A stretch of 64,000 nucleotides of DNA from Noviluteimonas caseinilytica (lineage in GTDB: Bacteria > Pseudomonadota > Gammaproteobacteria > Xanthomonadales > Xanthomonadaceae). Positions 18,466 to 26,112 of the stretch are shown one piece after another (position 1 is the first letter of the stretch; each line of letters opens with the position of its first letter). A program made the translations under genes and the position numbers. The stretch covers positions 1,178,001-1,242,000 of the forward strand of contig NZ_AP024545.1 in assembly GCF_018406605.1 (NCBI RefSeq), read 5' to 3'. Under the pieces are notes generated by a model. That model had not been told where the DNA came from. It worked only from the letters and a program-made list of their open reading frames with translations, and did no database searches.

Positions 18466-18714
18466 ATGGGCCTGATCAGTCTGCTGTGGGGCGTGGTGTC
18501 GATGCTGTGGATGGTGCTCGCCCTGTTGCCGTTGCTCGGCTGGGGCAACTGGTTCCTCATCCCGTTCGCCGCGGTCGGCGCGATCATCGGGGCGATCGGC
18601 ATCGCGATCACGTCGCCGGGCAACCGCGGACGTGCGAAGGCGGGCCTGGTGTTGAACGGCATCGTCATCGTGGTCGCCGTGTTCCGCCTGCACCTGGGCG
18701 GCGGAATCATCTGA
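18466..18714 (+). CDS. small membrane protein of unknown function
   Basis: An 82-residue protein with two long hydrophobic segments (residues 2-24 and 28-48) and a third near 62-74. A short basic stretch (NRGRAKAG) separates the second and third. I do not recognise a function. TCCTGGAG upstream of the ATG is a strong ribosome-binding site. It lies 21 bp after the chorismatase stop in the same direction, ahead of a terminator at 18780, so it is probably the last gene of that unit. Confidence 0.65.
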   Translation: MGLISLLWGVVSMLWMVLALLPLLGWGNWFLIPFAAVGAIIGAIGIAITSPGNRGRAKAGLVLNGIVIVVAVFRLHLGGGII

Positions 18715-18779
18715 ACCAGTCATCACATGAATCGGTCATCGATCTGAACTCGATGCACGAACCGTGCCGTTTGGCCCCG

Positions 18780-18808
18780 AAACCCGACCACCCGTCGGGT
18801 TTCTTTCG
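18780..18808 (+). terminator. intrinsic terminator after the chorismatase unit
   Basis: A perfect 9-bp inverted repeat (AAACCCGAC / GTCGGGTTT) with a 5-nt loop, followed by CTTTCGTT. It ends the rightward halogenase-chorismatase-membrane protein unit. Confidence 0.8.
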
Positions 18809-18899
18809 TTAGGGCTGCGTGAGGCGCGCGCTGCGAGCCGCGCCGGTCCTCGCCGCAGCCAAAACGTACCGCCGGTTACTGCTGCACTGCGGCATGAAG

Positions 18900-18915
18900 T
18901 GTGATCTGCGTCACA
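18900..18915. promoter_or_regulatory. CRP/Clp-type binding site upstream of the secreted metalloprotease operon
   Basis: TGTGA-TCTGCG-TCACA is a perfect match to the CRP consensus with the canonical 6-bp spacer. In Xanthomonadaceae the CRP homologue Clp activates extracellular protease genes. The centre lies about 134 bp before the first start codon of the metalloprotease operon. The 327-bp intergenic stretch 18715-19041 otherwise holds a terminator (18780-18808) and a purine-rich ribosome-binding site just before 19042; I see no clear -10 box. Confidence 0.7.
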
Positions 18916-19041
18916 CGCATGATCGGCCCCGACCCGCCGATTTCCGCGACAGCACGGCCGGGCCCACCAACGTGATTTCTTGGCCGCCGACCATTCCGGC
19001 GGACGCAGAGTCTGTCGCGACAAAGAAAGGGGTTCTGACAC

Positions 19042-19377
19042 ATGAAGGGCAAGGCACTTTTGATCCTGGCCGGCATCACGCTGGCCAGCGGCGCGATGAC
19101 CGCGCAGGCGGCGAAGCCGATGACGGACGCCGACAAGCAGGCCGCGGCCAAGGCCGTGGCGCAGAACCACAAGAACTTCAACGTCGTCGCGCCGCGCACG
19201 ATGGCGCAGGCCAACGGCACGCTCCGCCAGACGCCGAGCGGCGGCAAGGCGATCAGCGTCCCGACCGAGTTGTGGAACACGCTGAGCGTGCAGAAGCAGG
19301 CCGACGGCTCGCTGCGCATGGTCGAAAGCGATGGCACCGCGCCCGCCACCAAGTCGGAGGGCCTGCCCAATGAATAA
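19042..19377 (+). CDS. small secreted protein of unknown function, metalloprotease operon
   Basis: A 111-residue protein with a clear signal peptide (KGKALLILAGITLASGAM, cleavage after AQA) and a mature part of about 88 residues without cysteines. Its composition is polar and Ala/Lys-rich, with no domain I recognise. AAAGAAAGGGG upstream is a good ribosome-binding site. The gene overlaps the protease gene by 8 bp, and GGAGG for the protease lies inside its last codons, so the two are translationally coupled. It may be an inhibitor, chaperone or partner of the protease; that is a guess from context. Confidence 0.75.
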   Translation: MKGKALLILAGITLASGAMTAQAAKPMTDADKQAAAKAVAQNHKNFNVVAPRTMAQANGTLRQTPSGGKAISVPTELWNTLSVQKQADGSLRMVESDGTAPATKSEGLPNE

Positions 19378-20944
19378 GTCCCTGCTTGCCCTCACCGTCG
19401 CGATCGGCGTCGCGCTCGCCGGCATCGCCAGCGCCGCCGACGTCATCCCCGTCAACTTCGACGGCGCCAACGAGGGCTACAACGATCCGACCCCGGCCGC
19501 GCCCGTCGCGGGCAACCCCGGCACCACCGTCGGCCAGCAGCGCCAGATCGTCGCGCAGTTCGCCGCGGACCTCTGGGGTTCGGTGCTCGTCAGCAACGTG
19601 CCGATCTACGTCGGCGCGCAGTTCAATCCGCTCGGCGCCAACGTGCTTGGCCAGGCCGGCGCGGCGAACGTGTTCTTCGATGAAACCGGCCTCCCCGTTC
19701 CCGGCACGCTGTACAGCGGCGCGCTCGCCGATGCGTTGCACGGCAGCGACCTGGATCCGGGCTTCACCGACATCAACTCGCAGTTCTCGTCGGACTTCGC
19801 GTTCTACTACGGCCTCGACGGCAACACGCCGGCCGGGCAGATCAGCTTCCTCGACGTGGTGATGCACGAGTTCGGCCATGGCCTGGGCTTCCAGAACTTC
19901 GAGAACGAAGGCACCGGCCGCTTCCTCGCCGACATCCCCGACATCTATTCCACCTTCACCCTCGACAACAGCACCGGCAAGCTGTGGACGCAGATGACGG
20001 TGAACGAGCGTCGCCTGTCGGGCATCAACTACGGCAACGTCGTGTTCAACGGCCCCAGCGCCACGTTCGGCGCCGGGCTGATCCTCGATCCGCGCACCGC
20101 GTTCCGCGTCACCGCGCCGTCGTCGATCGCCGGTGAATACAACTACGGCACCGCGAGCTTCGGCGCGCCGGTGACGCCGGCCAACTTCAACGGCAACGTG
20201 GTCAACGGCCTGCCGGCCGATGGTTGCGCGCCGCTGACCAACGCGGGCGCCGTCGCCGGCAACATCGTGATCGTCGATCGCGGCACGTGCGGTTTCGTCG
20301 TCAAGGCGGCGAACGCGCAGGCCGCCGGTGCGACGGGCCTGATCGTGGCCAACAACACCGCGGGCAGCCCGGCCCCGGGCCTCGGCGGCGCCGATCCGAC
20401 GCTGACCATCCCGACCATCAGCGTCACGCAACCCGACGGTGCGCTGATCAAGGGCGCGACCGGCGTGCAGGTCGGGCTGGTCGTCGATCCGTCGAAGCTG
20501 CAAGGTGCGGACAACGCGGGCCACCCGCGCCTGTTCATGCCCAACCCGGTGCAGAGCGGTTCGTCCGGTTCGCATTACGACACCGCGACGGCGCCGAACA
20601 CGCTGATGGAGCCGGCGATCAACGATTCGCTCAACGCGGCGTTGAACATCGACATCACGGCGAACCTGCTGAAGGACACCGGCTGGCACCTCAACACCGG
20701 CAACGCGGTGATCGCGGGGTGCGATACCTCGATCAAGATCATCAACGATGCCGGCATCATCATCGGTGCCAACGTGCAGGCGACCAGCAACCTGATCGCG
20801 GCGACCTCGCCGGACAAGGCGACGTACCAGAACCGCATGTCGCAGTACAAGGACCAGATGGTCGCGGCGGGCCTGATCACGGGCAAGCAGGGCGGCAAGA
20901 TGATGCAGTGCGCCGCGAAGATCGTGAAGAACTCCAAGATCTGA
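19370..20944 (+). CDS. secreted zinc metalloprotease with PA domain
   Basis: A 524-residue exported protein. The signal peptide ends after ASA (residue 22 or so). HEFGHGLGF starts at residue 166 and supplies the HExxH zinc site, with a third ligand expected downstream. A protease-associated (PA) domain follows at about 225-355, marked by VIVDRGTCGFVVKAANAQ near 303 and its Cys pair. After it NTLMEPAIND and LLKDTGWHL resume the protease-like fold, so the PA domain is inserted in the catalytic region. The C-terminus is Lys-rich with one Cys. The enzyme is probably secreted. The Clp-type site upstream fits regulation of extracellular enzymes. Confidence 0.82.
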   Translation: MNKSLLALTVAIGVALAGIASAADVIPVNFDGANEGYNDPTPAAPVAGNPGTTVGQQRQIVAQFAADLWGSVLVSNVPIYVGAQFNPLGANVLGQAGAANVFFDETGLPVPGTLYSGALADALHGSDLDPGFTDINSQFSSDFAFYYGLDGNTPAGQISFLDVVMHEFGHGLGFQNFENEGTGRFLADIPDIYSTFTLDNSTGKLWTQMTVNERRLSGINYGNVVFNGPSATFGAGLILDPRTAFRVTAPSSIAGEYNYGTASFGAPVTPANFNGNVVNGLPADGCAPLTNAGAVAGNIVIVDRGTCGFVVKAANAQAAGATGLIVANNTAGSPAPGLGGADPTLTIPTISVTQPDGALIKGATGVQVGLVVDPSKLQGADNAGHPRLFMPNPVQSGSSGSHYDTATAPNTLMEPAINDSLNAALNIDITANLLKDTGWHLNTGNAVIAGCDTSIKIINDAGIIIGANVQATSNLIAATSPDKATYQNRMSQYKDQMVAAGLITGKQGGKMMQCAAKIVKNSKI

Positions 20945-20968
20945 CTCCGCACCGCAGCGTTGCAACAC

Positions 20969-20998
20969 AACGGCGCCCCCCGGGGCGCCGTTTTCGTT
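20969..20998 (+). terminator. intrinsic terminator after the metalloprotease gene
   Basis: An 11-bp perfect inverted repeat (AACGGCGCCCC / GGGGCGCCGTT) with a 2-base centre, followed by TTCGTT. It lies 25 bp after the protease stop and just before the hemB promoter region. Confidence 0.85.
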
Positions 20999-21007
20999 GG
21001 CCGGGCG

Positions 21008-21013
21008 TAGAAT
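21008..21013 (+). promoter_or_regulatory. candidate -10 of hemB, 8 nt before its ATG
   Basis: TAGAAT ends only 8 nt upstream of the hemB start at 21022. A normally placed transcription start would fall within about 3 nt of the ATG, so the transcript would be leaderless or nearly so. No Shine-Dalgarno sequence is visible in front of the ATG. Confidence 0.45.
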
Positions 21014-21021
21014 CCGCGCCC

Positions 21022-22017
21022 ATGACCTACCCCTACGTCCGCCCACGGCGCATGCGCCGCGACGAGTTCTCGCGCCGCCTGATGCGCGAGCACGTCCTCA
21101 CCGCCAACGACCTGATCTATCCGGTCTTCGTGCACGAACTCGCCGGCCGCGCCGCGGTGGGCTCGATGCCGGGCGTCGAACGCGTGTCGATCGAGGAACT
21201 GCTGCGCGTGGCCGAGACGGCGAGCGAGCTGCGCGTGCCGGCGCTCGCGCTGTTCCCGGTGACCGCGCCCGAAGCGAAATCGTTGACGGCCGAAGCCGCA
21301 TGGGCCGACGACGGCCTGGTGCAGCGCGCCGTGCGTGCGTTGAAGCAGCGCTTCCCGGAGCTTGGCGTCATCACCGACGTCGCCCTCGATCCCTACACCT
21401 CGCACGGCCAGGACGGCCTGGTCGACGACAGCGGTTACGTCGTCAACGACGACACGGTCGAAGCGCTCGTGAAGCAGGCGCTGTCGCATGCGCGCGCGGG
21501 CGCGGATGTCGTCGCACCGTCGGACATGATGGACGGACGCATCGGCGAGATCCGCGGCGCGCTCGAGCTCGAGGGCCACGTGCACACGCGCATCCTCGCC
21601 TACAGCGCGAAGTACGCATCGAGTTTCTACGGCCCGTTCCGCGATGCGGTGGGCTCGGCCGGCGCGCTCGGCAAGGGCAACAAGTTCACCTACCAGATGG
21701 ATCCGGCCAACGCCGACGAAGCGCTGCGCGAAGTCGCGCTCGACCTCGACGAAGGCGCGGACATGATCATGGTCAAGCCCGGCCTGCCGTACCTGGACAT
21801 CGTGCGACGCGTGAAGGACGAATTCGGTGCGCCCACGTTCGTCTACCAGGTGAGCGGCGAGTACGCGATGTTGAAGGCGGCGATCGGCAACGGCTGGCTC
21901 GACGAGCGCGGCTGCGTGCTGGAAGCGCTGACGTCGATCAAGCGCGCGGGCGCCGACGGCGTGCTGACGTATTTCGCGCTCGATGCGGCGCGCTGGCTGC
22001 GCGAAGCGAACCCGTAA
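21022..22017 (+). CDS. hemB: porphobilinogen synthase (delta-aminolevulinate dehydratase)
   Basis: A 331-residue cytosolic enzyme that condenses two 5-aminolevulinate molecules to porphobilinogen in haem synthesis. The Schiff-base lysines are in YSAKYASSFYGP (about residue 200) and MVKPGLPYLD (about 255). In the metal-switch region the sequence is ALDPYTSHGQDGLV: the cysteines of the zinc type are absent and Asp residues take their place, as in the magnesium-dependent enzymes of Pseudomonas. Length is normal. It stands alone between two convergent/divergent neighbours and probably has its own promoter. Confidence 0.95.
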   Translation: MTYPYVRPRRMRRDEFSRRLMREHVLTANDLIYPVFVHELAGRAAVGSMPGVERVSIEELLRVAETASELRVPALALFPVTAPEAKSLTAEAAWADDGLVQRAVRALKQRFPELGVITDVALDPYTSHGQDGLVDDSGYVVNDDTVEALVKQALSHARAGADVVAPSDMMDGRIGEIRGALELEGHVHTRILAYSAKYASSFYGPFRDAVGSAGALGKGNKFTYQMDPANADEALREVALDLDEGADMIMVKPGLPYLDIVRRVKDEFGAPTFVYQVSGEYAMLKAAIGNGWLDERGCVLEALTSIKRAGADGVLTYFALDAARWLREANP

Positions 22018-22032
22018 CCGGCGGCGTGCGCC

Positions 22033-22929
22033 TCAGCGCACGCACCCATCCTTGCCGCCGGCCGCGGGAGCGCGCAGGCGGTAGATGTCGAGCTTGCCTG
22101 CATGCGGCGCCTTCGCCGCACCGCTGACCAGCAGTTCGCCCGGCTTGTTCCAATCGATCGCCGGGCCGAGCGTCCACGAATCCGTGGCATTGAACGACAA
22201 CGCGAGCGGCGCGGCGTTCGCATACGTCGTGCCGTCGCAGCGCGCAACGAACAACTGGATCGGCGCGTCGTCCACGTTGGTCGAGCGCGCGAAGACGAGC
22301 GTGCGGCCATCGTCGAGCCATGCGGCGTCGAAATCATCGGCGGCGGTATTCACGCCGGGCACCGGGCGCGGATCGACGAAGGCCTTGCCGTTCCAGTGCG
22401 CGACGAACAAGTCGTGCCGCCCCGCGCCGCCGAAGCCATTGCTCGCGAACAACAGGTGCTGGCCATCGCGGCTCGGCGTGGGCGCCCACTCGTCGCCCGC
22501 GGAGTTGACGCCCGCGCCCAGCGATTCCACGTCGCCGAACGTCCCGTCGGGATGGACGGGCACGCGATACAGATCGTCGCCGCCGCGCCCGCCGGGTCGG
22601 TTGGAAAAGAAATACAGCCAGCGGCCATCGGCGGAGAACAGCGGGTCGAAGTCCTTCGCGGGCCCGTCGAACGTGGCCGGCTGCGGATCCACCCAGCGGC
22701 CGCCGTCGCGGCGCGCGATCCAGATATCCCATCCGCCGGGGCCGCCCGTGCGGTCGGGGCTGCCCCAGGCGATGTGCGTACCGTCCGGGCTGACCGACGC
22801 GCGGATTTCGTTGGCGGGCGTCGACACGGCATGCATGCCTTCGATGCCAAATTCAGCCAGGGCCCCGGCGCTGCCGGTGGCCAGGAGTAAAGTGGCCGCG
22901 CACCAGGTCCACGGACGTTCCATCGGCAA
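22033..22929 (-). CDS. exported PD40 (WD40-like) beta-propeller repeat protein
   Basis: A 298-residue protein with an N-terminal signal peptide (TLLLATGSAGALA). At least four repeats are of the TolB-propeller/PD40 type: ASVSPDGTHIAW near 45, FSADGRWLYFFSN near 99, PSRDGQHLLFASNG near 153 and WLDDGRTLVFARS near 205. Such propellers bind proteins or sugars, and no catalytic motif is seen. A second ATG six bases in (22923) could also be the start. It is transcribed away from aroE, convergent with hemB (15 bp between stops). Confidence 0.8.
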   Translation of the reverse strand: MPMERPWTWCAATLLLATGSAGALAEFGIEGMHAVSTPANEIRASVSPDGTHIAWGSPDRTGGPGGWDIWIARRDGGRWVDPQPATFDGPAKDFDPLFSADGRWLYFFSNRPGGRGGDDLYRVPVHPDGTFGDVESLGAGVNSAGDEWAPTPSRDGQHLLFASNGFGGAGRHDLFVAHWNGKAFVDPRPVPGVNTAADDFDAAWLDDGRTLVFARSTNVDDAPIQLFVARCDGTTYANAAPLALSFNATDSWTLGPAIDWNKPGELLVSGAAKAPHAGKLDIYRLRAPAAGGKDGCVR

Positions 22930-22972
22930 TACCTTGCGTCGCAGGATGCGGCGCAGTCTAAGGGAGACGGCG

Positions 22973-23818
22973 ATGAGCAGGCATTACGCGGTGTTCGGGC
23001 ATCCGGTTGCGCACTCGCTCTCGCCGCGGATCCATGCGGCCTTCGGGCGGCAGACGTCGATCCCCATCGACTACCGCGCGATCGACGTGGAGCCCGGCCA
23101 GTTCACGCATGCGCTGATGGATTTCGTCGCATCCGGCGGCGCCGGCGCGAATGTCACGCTGCCGCTCAAGCAAGCGGCGTTCACGCTGTGCGACGACCTC
23201 ACCGAACGCGCGCGCCGCGCCGGCGCCGTCAACACGCTCGTGCGCAACGGCGATACGTGGCACGGCGACAACACCGATGGCGTGGGCCTGGTCCGCGATC
23301 TCACCGAACGCCACGCACTCGACCTGCGCGCCCGCCGCACCTTGCTGATCGGCGCGGGTGGTGCGGCACGCGGGGTTGCGCCCGCGTTGCTCGACGCAGG
23401 GATCGGCGACTTGTTCATCGTCAATCGCACGCCCGAACGCACCGACCAGCTCGCCGATGCCCTGGCCGAACCGGACCGCGTGCATCCGCGCTACCTGGGC
23501 GATTTACAGGCGCTCGGCGAATTCGACCTGATCCTCAATGCCACCTCTGCTGCGCGCGACGGCAGCCACGTGCCGGCGATGCCGCGCGCGATCGTCGGCC
23601 GGCGGTGCGCCGCGGTGGACCTCAACTACGGCGAGGCGGCGATCCCGTTCCTCGCCTGGGCGCGCGCGGCGGGGTGCCACGATGTCGTCGACGGGCTGGG
23701 CATGCTGGTCGAACAGGCCGCGGAAAGCTTCGCGCGCTGGCACGGCGTGCGGCCGGAAACCGACGCGGTCTACGCGATGCTCAATTCGAACCACGATGCG
23801 CTGGTGACCGCGGACTGA
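22973..23818 (+). CDS. aroE: shikimate dehydrogenase
   Basis: A 281-residue NADP-dependent enzyme of the shikimate pathway, reducing 3-dehydroshikimate. SLSPRIH (residues 14-20) binds shikimate, and NVTLPLK (about 60-66) holds the catalytic Lys. DNTDGVG near 101 and the nucleotide loop GAGGAARG near 126-133 follow, then GLGMLVEQAA near the end. AGGGAGA precedes the ATG at 22973. The chorismate it helps to make is the substrate of the chorismatase in the pigment locus 5 kb upstream, though nothing in the sequence shows co-regulation. Confidence 0.95.
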   Translation: MSRHYAVFGHPVAHSLSPRIHAAFGRQTSIPIDYRAIDVEPGQFTHALMDFVASGGAGANVTLPLKQAAFTLCDDLTERARRAGAVNTLVRNGDTWHGDNTDGVGLVRDLTERHALDLRARRTLLIGAGGAARGVAPALLDAGIGDLFIVNRTPERTDQLADALAEPDRVHPRYLGDLQALGEFDLILNATSAARDGSHVPAMPRAIVGRRCAAVDLNYGEAAIPFLAWARAAGCHDVVDGLGMLVEQAAESFARWHGVRPETDAVYAMLNSNHDALVTAD

Positions 23819-23824
23819 CCTGCG

Positions 23825-25126
23825 TCAGAGCGAACCGTCGCGCTTGATCGCCAAGTAGCGCTCCACCAGCGCGGCCGGCAATTCCGCGCACGTCACGTCC
23901 ACCACCTGCACGCGATGCCGGCGCAACGCATCGTGCGCGGCGGCGCGTTGTTCGAGGTATTGCGCGGCCGCGGACGTGCGCAACGCCGAGGCCAGGTCCG
24001 GGGCATCGGCTTCCAGCGCCGCATCCACCGCGTCCTCGCGCAGGCTGGCCACGACCACCTGGTGGCGTCGCTGCAGCATGCGCACCGCGGCCAGCACGTC
24101 GTCGATGTCTTCGTCGCGCAGGTTGGTCACCAGCATCACCAGGCTGCGGCGCGCCTGGCGCGTGGCCAGTTCCGTCGCGGCGGCGAGGTAATCGGTGGCG
24201 ACGGGGCGCGGTTGCAGGTCGTAGGTCGCGCGCAACAGCGTATCGATCGCGCCCAGGCCGCGTTGCGGGGCGACCCAGCATGGATCGCCGCCCGTCGCGA
24301 GCAGGCCGACCGCATCGCCCTGCCGCAACGCGAGGTACGACACCACGAGCGCGGCATCGAGCACGCGATCGAAGTGCGTCAGCGCACCGTCGCGCGCAAG
24401 CATGCGGCGACCGGTGTCGATCACCACGAGCAGTTGCTGGTTGCGTTCGTCCTGGTATTCGCGCGAGATCAGGCGACGCATGCGCGAGGTCGCCTTCCAG
24501 TCCACCTGGCGCAGGCTGTCGCCGACGCGGTAGTCGCGCATCTGGTGGAAGTCGGTGCCTTCGCCGCGGCGGCGCTTCACGTGCGCGCCCACCAGGCGCG
24601 AGGCCTGGTCCGCGCTGAGCAGCGCCAGCCGCGCGAGCGGTGCGAAGTTGGGATACACGCGCACGGACTGCGGCGCACCGAGCACGCGCGCGCGGTGCCA
24701 CAGGCGCCACGGCGAGGCCAGGCGCACGTGCACGCCGTCGAACGCGAAGTCGCCGCGCGCTTCGGGGCGCAACCGGTAGTCGAACCGTGCGCTGGTCCCG
24801 GCGGCCACATGCAGCGTGCGCGGCAACCCGGTGCACGACCAGCCTTCGGGATGCAGGTCGTGCACGTCGGCGCGCAACGCGCGTGCACCGGCTTCGATGC
24901 GCAGGCCGATGTCGCGTTCGACGCCGATCGGGAACGCCTCCGGCACGATGCGCGACACGTCGGGCGGCGCCGCGCGCCACAGCCGCACGCCATCGAGCAA
25001 CGCCGCCGCCGCGAGCGCGATGCCGGACCACGTCCACGTCGACGCAGGCACGAACTCGAGGCTCGCGAGCAGGCCGATCGCCGCCCACGCGAACAGGCAC
25101 GCCAGCAGCGGCGGGGCCGGTCTCAT
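23825..25126 (-). CDS. DUF58 domain-containing protein
   Basis: A 433-residue protein with two N-terminal membrane segments (residues 5-24 and 29-45) and then a soluble part. The DUF58 signature YRVGDSLRQVDWKATSR is near residues 197-213, followed by a von Willebrand A-like region (LLVVIDTGRRM near 230, with a MIDAS-like Asp). Families of this kind form a membrane-linked module with MoxR ATPases that matures or assembles other proteins; substrates are unknown. Its ATG overlaps the MoxR gene stop. It is the last gene of the seven-gene operon that begins at 30956. Confidence 0.88.
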   Translation of the reverse strand: MRPAPPLLACLFAWAAIGLLASLEFVPASTWTWSGIALAAAALLDGVRLWRAAPPDVSRIVPEAFPIGVERDIGLRIEAGARALRADVHDLHPEGWSCTGLPRTLHVAAGTSARFDYRLRPEARGDFAFDGVHVRLASPWRLWHRARVLGAPQSVRVYPNFAPLARLALLSADQASRLVGAHVKRRRGEGTDFHQMRDYRVGDSLRQVDWKATSRMRRLISREYQDERNQQLLVVIDTGRRMLARDGALTHFDRVLDAALVVSYLALRQGDAVGLLATGGDPCWVAPQRGLGAIDTLLRATYDLQPRPVATDYLAAATELATRQARRSLVMLVTNLRDEDIDDVLAAVRMLQRRHQVVVASLREDAVDAALEADAPDLASALRTSAAAQYLEQRAAAHDALRRHRVQVVDVTCAELPAALVERYLAIKRDGSL

Positions 25127-26112
25127 TGGCGGGGCGCGTCCACCTTGGCGAGCAGCGCGTGCAGGACGTCGTCGGTCGCCTGTCCTTCGATCTGCAGTTC
25201 GGGCGCGAGTGCGATGCGATGGCGCAGCGCAGGCTTGGCGATGTCGCGCACGTCGTCGGGCGTGACGAAATCGCGCCCGGCCAGCACCGCCTGCGCGCGT
25301 GCGGTGCGCACCAGCGCGATGCTGCCGCGCGGTCCCGCGCCGAGCGCGATGCCGGGCCACGTGCGCGTGGCCCCGACGATACGCACGGCGTAGTCGATCA
25401 CGGACGCATCCACGCGCACCGCGGCGGTGCCCAGCTGCAGGCCGATGATTTCATCCTGCCCGAGCACCTGCGGCACCTGCGACAGGTCGAAGTCCGACGC
25501 CATGCGCCCGTCGCTCACCGACGCGACCATCCGCGTTTCGTCCTCGAACGAGGGATAGCCGATCAGCACCTTGAGCAGGAAGCGATCCAGCTGCGCTTCG
25601 GGCAACGGGTAGGTGCCTTCGAGTTCCAGCGGGTTCTGCGTCGCCAGCGTCATGAAGGGCGGCGCGAGCGGGAAGCTCTGGCCTTCGATCGTCACCTGCT
25701 GTTCCTGCATCGCTTCGAGCAGCGCGGACTGCGTCTTCGCCGGTGCGCGGTTGATCTCGTCGGCGAGCAGCAGGTTGGTGAACACCGGGCCGCGGCGCAC
25801 CTGGAACCGTTCGGTCTTCGGGTCGTACACGGCGTGGCCGCTGATGTCGCTGGGCATCAGGTCGGGCGTGAACTGCACGCGTGCATGCGCGCAGCCCAGG
25901 GCCTGCGCGAGTGCGCGCACCAGCAACGTCTTGCCGAGGCCGGGCACGCCTTCCAGCAATACGTGGCCGCTGGCGAGCAGCGCCACGATGACCTGGTCCA
26001 GCACGTCGTCCTGGCCGATGAAGGCGCGCGCGACGGCATCGCGCACGGCGGCGGCGCGCGCGATGAGGACTTCGCCCGAGATCGGGGCCGGGGGAAGGAC
26101 GATGTCGTTCAT
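25123..26112 (-). CDS. MoxR-family AAA+ ATPase
   Basis: A 329-residue ATPase. Walker A is GVPGLGKT (about residues 55-62), Walker B LLLADEINRAP (about 114-124), and sensor 1 is in TLATQNPLELEG (about 155-166). The LPEAQLDRFLLK stretch holds the arginine finger. MoxR ATPases act as chaperones for partners encoded next to them, here the DUF58 protein and the membrane proteins upstream. It overlaps both neighbours by 4 bp. Confidence 0.93.
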   Translation of the reverse strand: MNDIVLPPAPISGEVLIARAAAVRDAVARAFIGQDDVLDQVIVALLASGHVLLEGVPGLGKTLLVRALAQALGCAHARVQFTPDLMPSDISGHAVYDPKTERFQVRRGPVFTNLLLADEINRAPAKTQSALLEAMQEQQVTIEGQSFPLAPPFMTLATQNPLELEGTYPLPEAQLDRFLLKVLIGYPSFEDETRMVASVSDGRMASDFDLSQVPQVLGQDEIIGLQLGTAAVRVDASVIDYAVRIVGATRTWPGIALGAGPRGSIALVRTARAQAVLAGRDFVTPDDVRDIAKPALRHRIALAPELQIEGQATDDVLHALLAKVDAPRQ

